From Sulfuriferula sp. AH1 (lineage in GTDB: Bacteria; Pseudomonadota; Gammaproteobacteria; Burkholderiales; Sulfuriferulaceae): a DNA stretch of 64,000 nt. The position numbers and the translations under genes are program-made. The notes under the pieces are model-generated. The model saw nothing but the letters and a program-made list of their open reading frames with translations, had not been told where the DNA came from and did no database searches. This document shows positions 16,686 through 26,089 of the stretch, one piece after another; the stretch's first letter is position 1; each line of letters starts with the position of its first letter. The stretch covers positions 744,001-808,000 of the forward strand of contig NZ_CP021138.1 of NCBI RefSeq assembly GCF_002162035.1, written 5' to 3'.

Positions 16686-17537
16686 ATGTTGCGGATGTTA
16701 AGTCGATTTTTTAAAAAAATACTGAGCAAGGATGCAGTTGCGGCGAAAGCCGATACCAAGGGGAATGCAACTGCTTCAGGCGATCCGGAATTCGCGCTGC
16801 TTAACGAACTGGCGCCGCTAACGGCCAATGGCGGGGTGCAGCAACCGGTTCAGGATTCGGGGGCGGATGCCGGCGGTGCCGGCACCATGCCGTCATCTGT
16901 CGTTTGCCGCGAAGCCGTGTTGAATAAGGAGCGTCGGGTCGCAGGCTATTCCTTTACCCTGAGCCGCAACATCAACCAGCGTGTCCGCGCCTCTTCGGCC
17001 ATTGTCCAGCGGCTGTATGACGAAGTGCTGCTCAGAAACATCCTGTACATGGATATCAAGCGCCTGCTCGGTCACCGCCTGGCGTTTATCCCGGTGCTGC
17101 CGTCATCGCTGGGACACCCGCTGCTCGAGCAATTGCCGCGGGGAGGCGTCGTGCTCGTGGTAAACGCACTCGAGCAGCTGGCCAACGCCAGTGATATTTG
17201 CCTTGTTCAGCTCGGCACACTCAAAGCCGCCGGATTCCGTATCGCGTTGCAGGGCAATATCGACCTGCCCGGCCTGCAGCCATTCATCGAACTGGCGGAT
17301 TTCGTTTTTGTCGATATCGGCAACAACGACCTGCCGACCATTACCACGCAAATCGATGCGGTCAGCAAACTGGCTTTCGACAAGGCACTGGCGGCAACCA
17401 ACATCAGGACGCTGGACGAGTTCCGTGTGTGCGCCAAGCTGCCGTTTCTTTATTTTCAGGGCGCATTCGTTACCAGCCGGGAGGGGTGGGTCGCCCCAGG
17501 ATGGACGCAGGCCGGATCAGGATACTGGATCTGTTGA
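16686..17537 (+). CDS. EAL-domain half of a frameshifted EAL-HDOD (YuxH-type) protein
   Basis: 283 residues. After an N-terminal basic segment (MLRMLSRFFKKILSK) and low-complexity linker comes a divergent EAL domain (VCREAVLNKERRVAGYSF to FLYFQGAFVTSRE). The intact family carries an HDOD domain immediately after FQG..., and this frame instead runs into nonsense (GWVAPGWTQAG...) and stops at 17537. The HDOD sequence continues in the -1 frame, so the two pieces belonged to one protein. A one-base loss in the G-rich run at 17480-17490 would explain it. The EAL domain lacks the full catalytic set, as is usual in this family. Confidence 0.75.
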   Translation: MLRMLSRFFKKILSKDAVAAKADTKGNATASGDPEFALLNELAPLTANGGVQQPVQDSGADAGGAGTMPSSVVCREAVLNKERRVAGYSFTLSRNINQRVRASSAIVQRLYDEVLLRNILYMDIKRLLGHRLAFIPVLPSSLGHPLLEQLPRGGVVLVVNALEQLANASDICLVQLGTLKAAGFRIALQGNIDLPGLQPFIELADFVFVDIGNNDLPTITTQIDAVSKLAFDKALAATNIRTLDEFRVCAKLPFLYFQGAFVTSREGWVAPGWTQAGSGYWIC

Positions 17538-18118
17538 ACCGTATTCGCCAGGATGCCGAGAGCAGCGAGCTGGCGCAGATATTCAAGCAGGATCCCGCGC
17601 TGTCTTTCAAGATACTGCGCTACATCAATAGTGCCGGCTCCGGCCTGACCAGCAAGGTGGATTCCATCGACCAGGCGCTGCTTATGCTGGGACAGCAGAA
17701 TCTTTATCGCTGGCTCACGCTGCTGCTGTTTACCAGCGGGGGCAGCGATACGCCGGACTGGGCGCTGATGGAGAATGCGCTGGTACGCGCGCGTCTTGCG
17801 GAACTCTCTGCTGGCGATGCTTTGTCGGCAGGGGAGCGGGACGAGCTGTTTGTGGCCGGTATTTTCTCGTTGCTGGATATCCTGTTGCAGTTGCCGATGG
17901 CGCAAGTCCTGCAGCAGATCAGCCTGCCGCCGCTGGCTGAAGAAGCGTTGCTGCATAAACGCGGCAAATACGCCCCTTATCTGGAACTGTCCATCGCCTG
18001 CGAGGAGTTCGATCAGGAGCGCATCTCCGATCTGGCAGCGCAGCTCGGGCTGGAGTTGGCGCATGTCAATGCATATCATGCCGATGCGCTGATCTGGGCA
18101 GAACAGCTCAACGGCTAA
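17501..18118 (+). CDS. HDOD-domain half of the frameshifted EAL-HDOD protein
   Basis: 205 residues if translated from the ATG at 17501 (MDAGRIRILDLLNRI); otherwise it is the C-terminal continuation of the preceding gene in another frame. The HDOD core is clear: AQIFKQDPALSFKILRYINS, then VDSIDQALLMLGQQNLYRWL. HDOD proteins are signalling scaffolds related to HD-type hydrolases but lacking the metal-binding HD pair. A G-rich stretch precedes the ATG, so re-initiation is conceivable. Alternatives are a sequencing error, a pseudogene or programmed frameshifting. Confidence 0.72.
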   Translation: MDAGRIRILDLLNRIRQDAESSELAQIFKQDPALSFKILRYINSAGSGLTSKVDSIDQALLMLGQQNLYRWLTLLLFTSGGSDTPDWALMENALVRARLAELSAGDALSAGERDELFVAGIFSLLDILLQLPMAQVLQQISLPPLAEEALLHKRGKYAPYLELSIACEEFDQERISDLAAQLGLELAHVNAYHADALIWAEQLNG

Positions 18119-18135
18119 ATCCGCGCAGTCCCGGC

Positions 18136-19173
18136 TTACGGTGCCGGATTCATATAGCGCAGGTGGATAGCTTCGATCTCCGCGATGATGTCGGCGGACA
18201 GCGGCTTGTCCCAGGCCGACAGGTTTTCCTCCAGTTGCGCCATGCTGGTTGCGCCTATGATCGTGCTGCTGACGAACCAGCGCCGGTAGACGAACGATAG
18301 CGCCAGTTGCGCCGGCGTCATGCCGTGCTTGCGCGCCAGTTCGGCATAGGCGGCTACCGCCGGTTGCACGTTCGGTTTCTCATAACGCTGGGCGAAGCCC
18401 TGGAATTCGGTGACGCGCCCCGGCGCCTTGGAGTCGGCGAGGTATTTGCCGGACAGATGTCCGAAGGCCAGCGGCGAATAAGCCAGCAGGCCAACCTGTT
18501 CGCGATAGCTGATTTCGGTCAGGCCAAACTCGTATCCCCGGTTGATCAGGCTGTAGCAGTTCTGGATCGAAGCAATGCGCGGCAGATCGTATTCTTTGGC
18601 CAGGCGCACGAATTCCATGATTCCCCAGGCTTGTTCGTTGGATACGCCGATATGGCGTATCTTGCCTTCCTTCACCAGTTCGCCCAGCGCCTCCAGCTGT
18701 TCCAGGATGGAAACTCTTTCCTTTTCCAGCGCGGGGTCGAACTGATACTGGCCGAATATAGGTGTGTTGCGCTCCGGCCAGTGCAGTTGATAAAGATCGA
18801 TATAGTCGGTCTGCAGGCGCGTGAGCGAGCCCTCGATGGCTGCGCGGATGTTGCTGCGGTCGAGTGACTTGGGGCCGCCGCGTATCCACTCGATGGCGCG
18901 GCGCGGGCCGGCGACCTTGGTGGCAAGGATGATCTTGTCGCGCGGCTGCTTTCTGAGCCAGTTGCCGACGATGGTTTCGGTGCGGGTGTAAGTTTCGGCG
19001 CGCGGCGGCACCGGGTACATTTCCGCGGTGTCGATGAAGTTGATGCCTTGCCCGACAGCGTAATCCAGCTGGCTGTGCGCTTCGGCTTCGGTGTTCTGCT
19101 GGCCGTAGGTCATGGTGCCCAGACAGATGGCTGAGACCTTGAGTTCGCTGGTTCCGAGTTGGTGGTAATCCAT
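18136..19173 (-). CDS. tas: Aldo/keto reductase (Tas-like)
   Basis: 345 residues from ATG 19173 (MDYHQLGTSELKVS), the usual Tas start and length (E. coli Tas is 346); the open frame runs further upstream without support. The catalytic tetrad is visible as DTAEMY (Asp, Tyr), ATKVAG (Lys) and QLHWPE (His). The C-terminal IIGATSMAQLEEN binds NADPH. The physiological substrate of Tas proteins is unclear. It is convergent with the HDOD gene, only 17 bases apart. Confidence 0.9.
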   Translation of the reverse strand: MDYHQLGTSELKVSAICLGTMTYGQQNTEAEAHSQLDYAVGQGINFIDTAEMYPVPPRAETYTRTETIVGNWLRKQPRDKIILATKVAGPRRAIEWIRGGPKSLDRSNIRAAIEGSLTRLQTDYIDLYQLHWPERNTPIFGQYQFDPALEKERVSILEQLEALGELVKEGKIRHIGVSNEQAWGIMEFVRLAKEYDLPRIASIQNCYSLINRGYEFGLTEISYREQVGLLAYSPLAFGHLSGKYLADSKAPGRVTEFQGFAQRYEKPNVQPAVAAYAELARKHGMTPAQLALSFVYRRWFVSSTIIGATSMAQLEENLSAWDKPLSADIIAEIEAIHLRYMNPAP

Positions 19174-19388
19174 GGCTGAAATCCCGTACAGTTGGCTAAA
19201 TATTGATTCTATCACCAGCGGGGAGCGTATGGCTCCGGGAATTGGCAGGCCGCATCAGTGCTGGCCGCCTGCACGGTGCCCGGCGCTATGGCTTTCGGCC
19301 AAGAATCGGGCCGCGGTTCTGAACGGTTCGGGCTGGATGCGGGCGTCAAAACAGCGGCAGCGGTCGCCGAAGCTTGTGCGATGCCGGT

Positions 19389-20585
19389 TTATCCGGACGA
19401 TTCCACCCTGCAGTAGATCTGCCAGGTGACGCGCCCCAGCAGCAGGAATCCCATCATCCCCAGCGCCAGATACATGGGCGAGAATGACAGCATGGGGGAA
19501 ATGATGCCGGCGACGATGGCATTGAGCATGGTCTGCACGAAGCCCTGCATCGACGACACCAGTCCGCGATGCTGCGGGAACAGGTCGAGCGCGAGCAGGG
19601 TGATGCTGGGCATCGCCAGTGACATGCCCATGCCGTACAGCGCAATCGGCAGGATCGCCCAGGGCCAGGCGGGGATGAAGGTGCTGTTGTAGGCCAGGTT
19701 GATCGCGGCAGCGCTCAGCAGCAGTACATAGGCGTATTTGACCGTCTGCTGCTGCGTGATGCGACCGGCCAGACGCCCGGACAGGAATGCGCCGATCATC
19801 ACGCCGGTGATGGCGGGGATGAACAGCCATGCGAATTGATCCTCGCGCAAATGCAGGGTCCGCAATACGAATACTGGCGCCGAGGCGATGTACAGGAAGA
19901 ACCCGGCAAAATGCAGCGCCACCGTACCCGCCAGCAGCAGAAAATGCGGATGGCGGGCGACCTGATGATAGTTGCCGATCAGCGGACGCATCGAGAACGG
20001 GTGGCGTCCGGCCAGCGGATGGGTTTCCGGCAGGTAACGCCAGCTCAGCACCAGTAGCAGCAAGCCCAGCACGGCCATGAACACGAACACCGAATGCCAG
20101 CCGAACATCAGATGCAGCCAGCCGCCGATGATCGGCGCGATCGCGGGCGAGATCGCGAACATCATCGTGATCTGCGACATCAGGCGCTGCGCCTCCGCTC
20201 CGGCATACAAGTCGCGGATGATCGCGCGCCCGACGATCAGCCCGGCTCCTGCCGACAGACCCTGCATGCCGCGCAAGACGATCAGTGTATTGATGTCATT
20301 GGCGAACACGCAGGCGATAGATGTCAGCACGAACGCCACCAGCGAGCCGAGGATGATCGGGCGCCGTCCGAACGAATCGGAAAATGAGCCGTGGAATAGC
20401 ATCATCACCGCAAAGCACAGCAGATACACGCTCAATGTCTGCTGCACCTGCAGCGGCGTCGCGTTCAGGCTTTGCTGTATCGCCGGGAACGACGGCATGT
20501 ACGTGTCGATGGAAAACGGGCCTAAAGTCGATAAGCCTGCCAATAGCATGGCTAAAGTGGCGCGGTGCGGTTTGCGATGCGGCAT
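19389..20585 (-). CDS. Bcr/CflA-family MFS drug exporter
   Basis: 398 residues with 12 predicted membrane segments and the Bcr/CflA signature GPFSIDTYMPSFPAIQQSL at the N-terminus, plus SFSDSFGRRPIILG, the MFS loop 2-3 motif. This family exports bicyclomycin, chloramphenicol or sulfonamide-type compounds by proton antiport. Standing alone on the minus strand, it has a 215-base gap to the aldo/keto reductase start in which I see no gene or clear signal. Confidence 0.9.
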   Translation of the reverse strand: MPHRKPHRATLAMLLAGLSTLGPFSIDTYMPSFPAIQQSLNATPLQVQQTLSVYLLCFAVMMLFHGSFSDSFGRRPIILGSLVAFVLTSIACVFANDINTLIVLRGMQGLSAGAGLIVGRAIIRDLYAGAEAQRLMSQITMMFAISPAIAPIIGGWLHLMFGWHSVFVFMAVLGLLLLVLSWRYLPETHPLAGRHPFSMRPLIGNYHQVARHPHFLLLAGTVALHFAGFFLYIASAPVFVLRTLHLREDQFAWLFIPAITGVMIGAFLSGRLAGRITQQQTVKYAYVLLLSAAAINLAYNSTFIPAWPWAILPIALYGMGMSLAMPSITLLALDLFPQHRGLVSSMQGFVQTMLNAIVAGIISPMLSFSPMYLALGMMGFLLLGRVTWQIYCRVESSG

Positions 20586-20779
20586 GGGGTGGGTCGGGTT
20601 CCGTTGGTTTTGCTGGCGCCGGATTTTGGGGGTGTGGAGTCGATACCGGGGCGATCAGCCCTGATTTTATACCATACCCGCACATGCCTGAACATATCTT
20701 GCCAAATGACCTGCCATGTTGCGCACAGTTACTATAATGAATAAAACATCGACTGCATAACTAATGGATAGGGGATGAT

Positions 20780-21178
20780 ATGAGCGAACTGACGCAAGCG
20801 CAGCTAACCCGGATAAAACAGGTGCTGAATCAGCGTTATTGGGCATTGCTGGAAGAAGTCCGCGATGCGCTGGAGAATGCGGGGCAGCAGCAGTATATCG
20901 AGATTATCGGCAACGTACCGACCGACATCGGGGATGCCTCCATGGGCGACGCGCTGGCAGATCTGAATGTGGCGATGATAGACCGGCAGATTCATGAATT
21001 GCGCGATATCGAGGCTGCCCGCCAGCGTCTCGCGGACAAGGCTTACGGCGATTGCATGGACTGCGGTGAAGGCATTGCGTTCGAGCGCCTGATGGCTTAT
21101 CCCACCGCCAAACGTTGCTTTCGCTGTCAGCAGCAGCACGAAAAAACCTATCACGGCGAAAATACGCCTTCCTTGTGA
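20780..21178 (+). CDS. DksA/TraR-type zinc-finger protein
   Basis: 132 residues. An N-terminal coiled-coil region is followed by a four-Cys zinc finger (CMDCGEG ... CFRCQQQHE). Shorter than DksA (about 150) and lacking DksA's DxxDxA tip motif (here DIGDASMGDAL), so it is a DksA-like paralogue rather than the stringent-response DksA. Such proteins enter the RNA polymerase secondary channel. A ggggatgat site precedes the ATG. polX follows after 23 bases and may be co-transcribed. Confidence 0.85.
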   Translation: MSELTQAQLTRIKQVLNQRYWALLEEVRDALENAGQQQYIEIIGNVPTDIGDASMGDALADLNVAMIDRQIHELRDIEAARQRLADKAYGDCMDCGEGIAFERLMAYPTAKRCFRCQQQHEKTYHGENTPSL

Positions 21179-21201
21179 ACCGGGTAGCCGAAGGGAATAG
21201 C

Positions 21202-22926
21202 ATGCCGATCCACAACGCCGACATAGCGGCCATCTTCGACGAGATAGCGGATTTGCTGGAGATCCAGGATGCCAATCCGTTCCGCGTGCGTGCTTACCGC
21301 AATGCCGCACGGACGATAGAAGGACTGGGGCGTGATCTCCGCAGCCTGCTGCAGCAGGACGGTGTATTGCCGAAAATGAGCGGAATAGGTGCCGATCTTG
21401 ACGCCAAGATCCACGAAATCGTGGAAACCGGGCACTGCACCATCCTCGAACGGCTGCGCAAGGAATTGCCGTCCGCCATCATCGAATTGCTGAAGATTCC
21501 GGGGCTGGGGCCGAAGCGGGTGAAGGCGCTGTATCACGACCTCGACGTGCAAACACCGGAGCAACTCTACCGCGCCGCCAGGGATGGGCGTATCCGGGTT
21601 CTCCATGGCTTTGGCGAAAAGACCGAGCGCAATATCCTGGAAAGCATGGAAGCGCATATCAATCATACGCGACGTTTCAAGCTCGCCGTTGCCGCGCAGT
21701 ATGCGGATGCGCTCACCGCTTATCTGAAACAGGCGCCAGGCGTGCAGCGGGTGGTGGTGGCCGGCAGTTTCCGCCGCATGCGCGATACCGTTGGCGATCT
21801 GGATATCCTGGTGACCGCCGCCAGGGATAGCCCGGTAATGACGCGATTCATTGCCTATGACGAGATCGGGGAGATCCTGTCGCATGGCCCGACCCGTTCC
21901 AGCGTGGTGTTGCGCAGTGGCCTGCAGGTCGATATCCGTGTAGTCGATGAGGCTAGTTACGGCTCCGCGCTGCATTATTTTACCGGCTCCAAGGCGCATA
22001 ACATCGCGGTGCGCAAGCTGGCGCTGGCGCGTGGACTCAAGGTCAACGAGTATGGCGTGTTCCGGGGTGCCGAGCGCATCGCCGGAGAAACCGAGGAATC
22101 CGTCTATCGCACGGTGGGGCTGCCGTATATCGAGCCGGAGCTGCGGGAAAATCGTGGCGAACTGGAAATAGCGCGCCTCGGGCAGCTGCCGGACCTGATC
22201 ACGCTGAGCGATCTGAAAGGCGATCTGCATGCACACACCAAGGCCACGGACGGGCGTAACACCCTGCTGGAAATGGCGCAGGCAGCCAAAGCCATGGGCT
22301 TCGAATATCTGGCTATTACCGAGCATTCGCGGCACCTGACGGTCGCGCATGGCCTCGACCCGCAACAGCTGCTGCAACAGATGGATGAAATCGACAGGCT
22401 GAACGAAACCTTGCAGGGCATCACACTGCTCAAAGGCATCGAAGTCGACATACTGGAAGACGGCAATCTGGATCTGCCCGACAGCGTACTGGCGCGGCTG
22501 GATCTGGTGATCGGCGCGGTGCACAGCAAATTCGAGCTGTCCCGCGCAAAACAGACCGAGCGCATCGTGCGTGCGATGGCACATCCTCATTTTACCCTGC
22601 TCGCGCATCCGACCGGGCGCCTGATCGATCGGCGGGCGCCGTATGACGTGGACATGCTGCGCATCATCCGTGAAGCAAAACAGCGCGGCTGTTATCTTGA
22701 ACTCAATGCCCATCCGGAACGTCTGGATTTGCTCGATACCCAGTGCCAGATGGCCAAGGAAGAGGGCGTGCTGGTGAGCATCGATTCGGATGCCCACACA
22801 GCGCAGGATTTCGGCAATCTGCGTTTCGGCGTCGGTCAGGCGCGGCGCGGCTGGCTGGAGAAGAAAGACGTGCTGAACACGCGCACGTTACAGGAACTGT
22901 TGCCATTGCTCGGCGGGACGATGTAG
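21202..22926 (+). CDS. polX: DNA polymerase/3'-5' exonuclease PolX
   Basis: 574 residues from ATG 21202 (MPIHNADIAAIFDEIADLLE); the open frame extends into the upstream gene but the family starts here. The order is helix-hairpin-helix motifs (PGLGPKRVKALY), an X-family nucleotidyltransferase with GSFRRMRDTVGDLDILV and the third Asp in VDIRVV, then a C-terminal PHP domain with DLHAHTKATDGRN, ITEHSRH, GAVHSKF, LAHPTGR and SIDSDAHT. It fills gaps in base-excision repair and removes 3' ends through the PHP domain. All visible metal ligands are present. Confidence 0.94.
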   Translation: MPIHNADIAAIFDEIADLLEIQDANPFRVRAYRNAARTIEGLGRDLRSLLQQDGVLPKMSGIGADLDAKIHEIVETGHCTILERLRKELPSAIIELLKIPGLGPKRVKALYHDLDVQTPEQLYRAARDGRIRVLHGFGEKTERNILESMEAHINHTRRFKLAVAAQYADALTAYLKQAPGVQRVVVAGSFRRMRDTVGDLDILVTAARDSPVMTRFIAYDEIGEILSHGPTRSSVVLRSGLQVDIRVVDEASYGSALHYFTGSKAHNIAVRKLALARGLKVNEYGVFRGAERIAGETEESVYRTVGLPYIEPELRENRGELEIARLGQLPDLITLSDLKGDLHAHTKATDGRNTLLEMAQAAKAMGFEYLAITEHSRHLTVAHGLDPQQLLQQMDEIDRLNETLQGITLLKGIEVDILEDGNLDLPDSVLARLDLVIGAVHSKFELSRAKQTERIVRAMAHPHFTLLAHPTGRLIDRRAPYDVDMLRIIREAKQRGCYLELNAHPERLDLLDTQCQMAKEEGVLVSIDSDAHTAQDFGNLRFGVGQARRGWLEKKDVLNTRTLQELLPLLGGTM

Positions 22927-22953
22927 CGGGTCCGGATTCGTCCCGGCGTGACG

Positions 22954-23283
22954 TTAGCTTCGGGGTTTACGGGCCTTGCCGGTCGCAGGCCGGATGAAGG
23001 GCAATATTTTCAAGCCAAAGGACAGTAGCACAGGGTAATTGCGCCAGCATATCCTGGCAAAGCGGAGCAGCCCTTTGCGTCGCCACAGTACCAGCACTGC
23101 GACGCTGCCGATGACCATCCCCGGATGGGCGCGCAGGTAGCGTATCGCTTTTAATCCGGATTCTGCCGCCAGCAGCGGTTTGTGCCACTGTCGCGAGAGT
23201 GCGGCCACTTCCGTACGCTGCTCGTCTATTTTTGCCAGCAGTGTTCGCCGCCGGTCGATAACGTCTGTCAGGCAGTGCTTCAT
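22954..23283 (-). CDS. YqjK-like protein
   Basis: 109 residues from ATG 23283, whose first bases overlap the stop of the upstream YqjE-like gene (ATGA); the open frame reaches further back but inside that gene. A Lys/Arg-rich helical N-terminus (DVIDRRRTLLAKIDEQR) precedes one membrane segment (GMVIGSVAVLVLW). Length and position match YqjK in the E. coli yqjCDEK cluster. Function unknown; the yqjD partner is known to associate with ribosomes and the inner membrane. Confidence 0.72.
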   Translation of the reverse strand: MKHCLTDVIDRRRTLLAKIDEQRTEVAALSRQWHKPLLAAESGLKAIRYLRAHPGMVIGSVAVLVLWRRKGLLRFARICWRNYPVLLSFGLKILPFIRPATGKARKPRS

Positions 23284-23660
23284 AAGCGCGGCGCCAGCTG
23301 TTCGCGGTCCTTGCTTAATTCGCTCAGGCTGGCAGCAAACAGTCTGGGTCTTTCCCGGCACATGGCGCGGAACGTATTCAGCGCCAGCAATCCTGCCAGC
23401 GTGAATAACCCGGTAAGACCGCCTATCATCAGCAGGCGGTGGCTATCCCAGAACAGCACGATCAGGAATACCGTTGCCAGCAGTAACGCCAGCCCGAAGA
23501 AAAACAGCGTAAGGCCGCCGATCACCAGTATGCGGGTGAGACGTATCCGCTCTTCTTCCAGTTCGTTGGACAGCAGTTCGAGTCGCGTCTGGCCGATGGT
23601 CAATAAGGTACGCACGAGCCGTTTCAGCGACTCCATCAATCCGGATGTAACCTCCGCCAT
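23280..23660 (-). CDS. YqjE-like membrane protein (phage holin superfamily III)
   Basis: 126 residues with an amphipathic N-terminal helix (LKRLVRTLLTIGQTRLELLS) followed by two membrane segments (LFFFGLALLLATVFLIVLF and LLMIGGLTGLFTLAGLLAL). This is the YqjE/holin-superfamily-III layout. It is the middle gene of a yqjD-yqjE-yqjK-type set: 3 bases separate it from the yqjD homologue and it overlaps the yqjK homologue. Related genes in E. coli are stress-induced; no role in lysis is implied. Confidence 0.82.
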   Translation of the reverse strand: MAEVTSGLMESLKRLVRTLLTIGQTRLELLSNELEEERIRLTRILVIGGLTLFFFGLALLLATVFLIVLFWDSHRLLMIGGLTGLFTLAGLLALNTFRAMCRERPRLFAASLSELSKDREQLAPRL

Positions 23661-23663
23661 GAT

Positions 23664-23999
23664 TCAGCGTCGTGCGATCAGCATGCCGATGAGTACGCCC
23701 ACGCCAGCCCCTATCCCCACCGCCTGCCATGGATGTTCATGCACATATTCGTCGGTGGCCCTGGCTGCTTGCCTGGTGCGCTCCACCAGGGCGGCTTCGG
23801 CTGATGCCAGGCGAAGCCTGGCGCTGTGCAGGCTCTCCCTGATACGTTCGCGGGCAGAGGCGATGCCTTCGCCCGTCTGATTCGCAGTCGCGCGCAGCAG
23901 TTCTTCTGCATCGGTCACTACCGCACGCAGATCTTCCATGAGCTGTTCCTTGGGTGCCATGCTTGCAGCATCTTCAGTCACGGTTGGATTGGCTTTCAT
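23664..23999 (-). CDS. YqjD/ElaB-family (DUF883) tail-anchored protein
   Basis: 111 residues from ATG 23999, where an aagggagcg site is well placed (the open frame goes back to 24074 without support). A long helical, charged body (APKEQLMEDLRAVVTDAEEL) ends in the DUF883 motif DEYVHEHPWQAVGIGAGVGV plus a C-terminal membrane anchor. E. coli YqjD and ElaB bind ribosomes at the inner membrane in stationary phase. First gene of the three-gene leftward set. Confidence 0.88.
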   Translation of the reverse strand: MKANPTVTEDAASMAPKEQLMEDLRAVVTDAEELLRATANQTGEGIASARERIRESLHSARLRLASAEAALVERTRQAARATDEYVHEHPWQAVGIGAGVGVLIGMLIARR

Positions 24000-24167
24000 T
24001 GTTCGCTCCCTTTTTTTGAAAGATAGTTTAAGCATAGTCACCTTCTGCAGAGTATCAAGATGATTCTTTGGCATGTATTGCTGCGCGATGGGGAAGCGGC
24101 AGCCATTGCCGCAGCGAATCGGGCGGAACTTTGCTATAACTAAAGTAAACCCCTGTCAGGATAATTC

Positions 24168-25484
24168 ATGGAAATACTCTTTCTTGTCATACTGATACTG
24201 CTTAATGGCGCGTTTGCGATGTCGGAGATCGCGCTCGTCACCGCACGGCGCAGCCGGCTGGCCCGGCTTGCTGCCGACGGCGATGTGGCGTCCATCATTG
24301 CGATGCGCCTTGGCGAAGAGCCGACCCGGTTTCTGTCGACCATCCAGATCGGCATTACCGCGATCGGCATTCTGAACGGTATCGTCGGTCAGGCTGCACT
24401 CGCCGCGCCTTTCGCCGTCTGGCTGCAAGGCCTGGGCATCGCGCAGCGGGAGAGCGAAGTCGGCGCGACGGTGCTGGCGGTCATTGCGATTACCTACATA
24501 TCCATCGTCATCGGCGAACTGGTACCCAAACGCATCGGGCAGTTCAATGCCGAGGGCATCGCGCGGCGGGTGGCGCGGCCGATATCGGCTCTCGCGGCCA
24601 TCTCGCGGCCGTTCGTGCGCCTGTTGTCGTTTTCGACTGACAGCATCCTGCAATTGATGGGCAAGCGCGACATGGGCAGCGCGAACATGACCGAAGAAGA
24701 TCTCCATGCCATGCTGGAAGAAGGCTCCGAATCCGGCATCATAGAAAAACACGAACACGACATGGTGCGCAACGTGTTCCGTCTGGACGACCGGCAGATC
24801 GGATCGCTGATGATCCCGCGCAGCGATATCGTCTACCTGGATATTGATGAGCCGCTGGAGATCAACCTGACCCGCGTCGCTCAGTCCGACCACTCGCGCT
24901 TCCCTGTCTGCCGCAGCGGGATGCACGATATCCTGGGCGTGATTGCTGCCAAGCAATTGTTCAATCAGCTGTATAAAACCGGCAAGGCCGACCTGGCCTC
25001 GCAACTGCAGCCAGCCGTCTATGTGCCGGAATCGCTGACCGGAATGCAGCTGCTGGAACAGTTCCGCGCCTCCGGTACGCAGATGGTGTTCGTGATTGAT
25101 GAATACGGCGAGATACAGGGACTGGTGACGTTGCAGGACGTGCTGGAAGCCGTTACCGGTGAATTCAAGCCGCGCAATGCCGAGGAGGCCTGGGCCGTGC
25201 AGCGCGAAGACGGCTCATGGCTGCTGGACGGTATCATTCCGATCCCGGAACTCAAAGACAGGCTGGAGTTGAGAGAGGTGCCGGAGGAAGACAAAGGCCG
25301 CTATCACACTCTAAGCGGCTTGATTATGTGGCTGCTGGGGCGTCTGCCGCAAACCGGCGATGTGGTCGAATGGGAACAGTGGCGCCTGGAAGTAGTGGAT
25401 CTGGACGGCAAGCGCATCGACAAGGCCTTGGCCAGCCGGCTGCCCGACGCCGATGGGGAAGCGGGAATCGGCGCCGGACAATAA
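24168..25484 (+). CDS. CNNM/CorC-type hemolysin-family transporter protein
   Basis: 438 residues. An N-terminal CNNM (DUF21) membrane domain with three to four segments (LFLVILILLNGAFAMSEIAL; TVLAVIAITYISIVIGELVP) is followed by a CBS pair (LMIPRSDIVYLDIDEP; FVIDEYGEIQGLVTLQDVLE) and a C-terminal CorC_HlyC domain. Family members are tied to Mg/Co efflux; the hemolysin label is historical. Divergent from the yqjD homologue, with a 168-bp gap. Confidence 0.92.
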   Translation: MEILFLVILILLNGAFAMSEIALVTARRSRLARLAADGDVASIIAMRLGEEPTRFLSTIQIGITAIGILNGIVGQAALAAPFAVWLQGLGIAQRESEVGATVLAVIAITYISIVIGELVPKRIGQFNAEGIARRVARPISALAAISRPFVRLLSFSTDSILQLMGKRDMGSANMTEEDLHAMLEEGSESGIIEKHEHDMVRNVFRLDDRQIGSLMIPRSDIVYLDIDEPLEINLTRVAQSDHSRFPVCRSGMHDILGVIAAKQLFNQLYKTGKADLASQLQPAVYVPESLTGMQLLEQFRASGTQMVFVIDEYGEIQGLVTLQDVLEAVTGEFKPRNAEEAWAVQREDGSWLLDGIIPIPELKDRLELREVPEEDKGRYHTLSGLIMWLLGRLPQTGDVVEWEQWRLEVVDLDGKRIDKALASRLPDADGEAGIGAGQ

Positions 25485-25500
25485 GCGCCGGGCGTGCAGC

Positions 25501-25929
25501 TTACTCGCCTTTTTCCCTTGCGGCTTCATCCGGTGAAAGCGGGCGATCCCAATGCAGGATCACGTGTTTGCTGTGTTTGCCGTCCAGCGTCACCTTGCTG
25601 GATTGCGTTACGCCGTTGGATACGGCCTTGATGGTATATTTACCCTTGGGCAGACGCACATACAGCATCGGGCCGACATTGGACAGATTCAGAACCACCT
25701 TGTTATGTTCATCCGTGATGGTTACCGGAATATCGGCAACAAATGCGCCAGGCTTGCCTTCAGAGAATTCCATCTGCAGCGGGAATTCCTTGGCGATGCG
25801 CCGCATCATCGCCTGATCGCCTTCGCCGATGCCGCCGTTGACATAGCTGCATGAAGCGCCGTCTGCATAAGCCAATGGTAAAGCCGTGAATAGCGCTGTC
25901 GCCAGCAACAGTGAGTTTCGCAGTTTCAT
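25501..25929 (-). CDS. Secreted carboxypeptidase-regulatory-like protein
   Basis: 142 residues from ATG 25929, giving a clear signal peptide (MKLRNSLLLATALFTALPLAYA, written here as two parts: MKLRNSLLLATALF and TALPLAYA). The mature part has a transthyretin-like beta-sandwich pattern (VRLPKGKYTIKAVSNGVTQS). Probably periplasmic. Function unknown. It ends 16 bases from the convergent CNNM gene. Confidence 0.65.
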   Translation of the reverse strand: MKLRNSLLLATALFTALPLAYADGASCSYVNGGIGEGDQAMMRRIAKEFPLQMEFSEGKPGAFVADIPVTITDEHNKVVLNLSNVGPMLYVRLPKGKYTIKAVSNGVTQSSKVTLDGKHSKHVILHWDRPLSPDEAAREKGE

Positions 25930-26089
25930 AATGCGTTTCCTTTCATCAATTGAGATCGGTAATGGAGCGCTGGCATATGCCGTGTCCGAAGGAGTGGACG
26001 CGAACCTGTCGCTCCCGTTTGAAATGCTAGTTTTCAGTATAGAACGCAGGCGGGAATTCACAAGTGAATGAACCAGTCAGATCAGTTAA

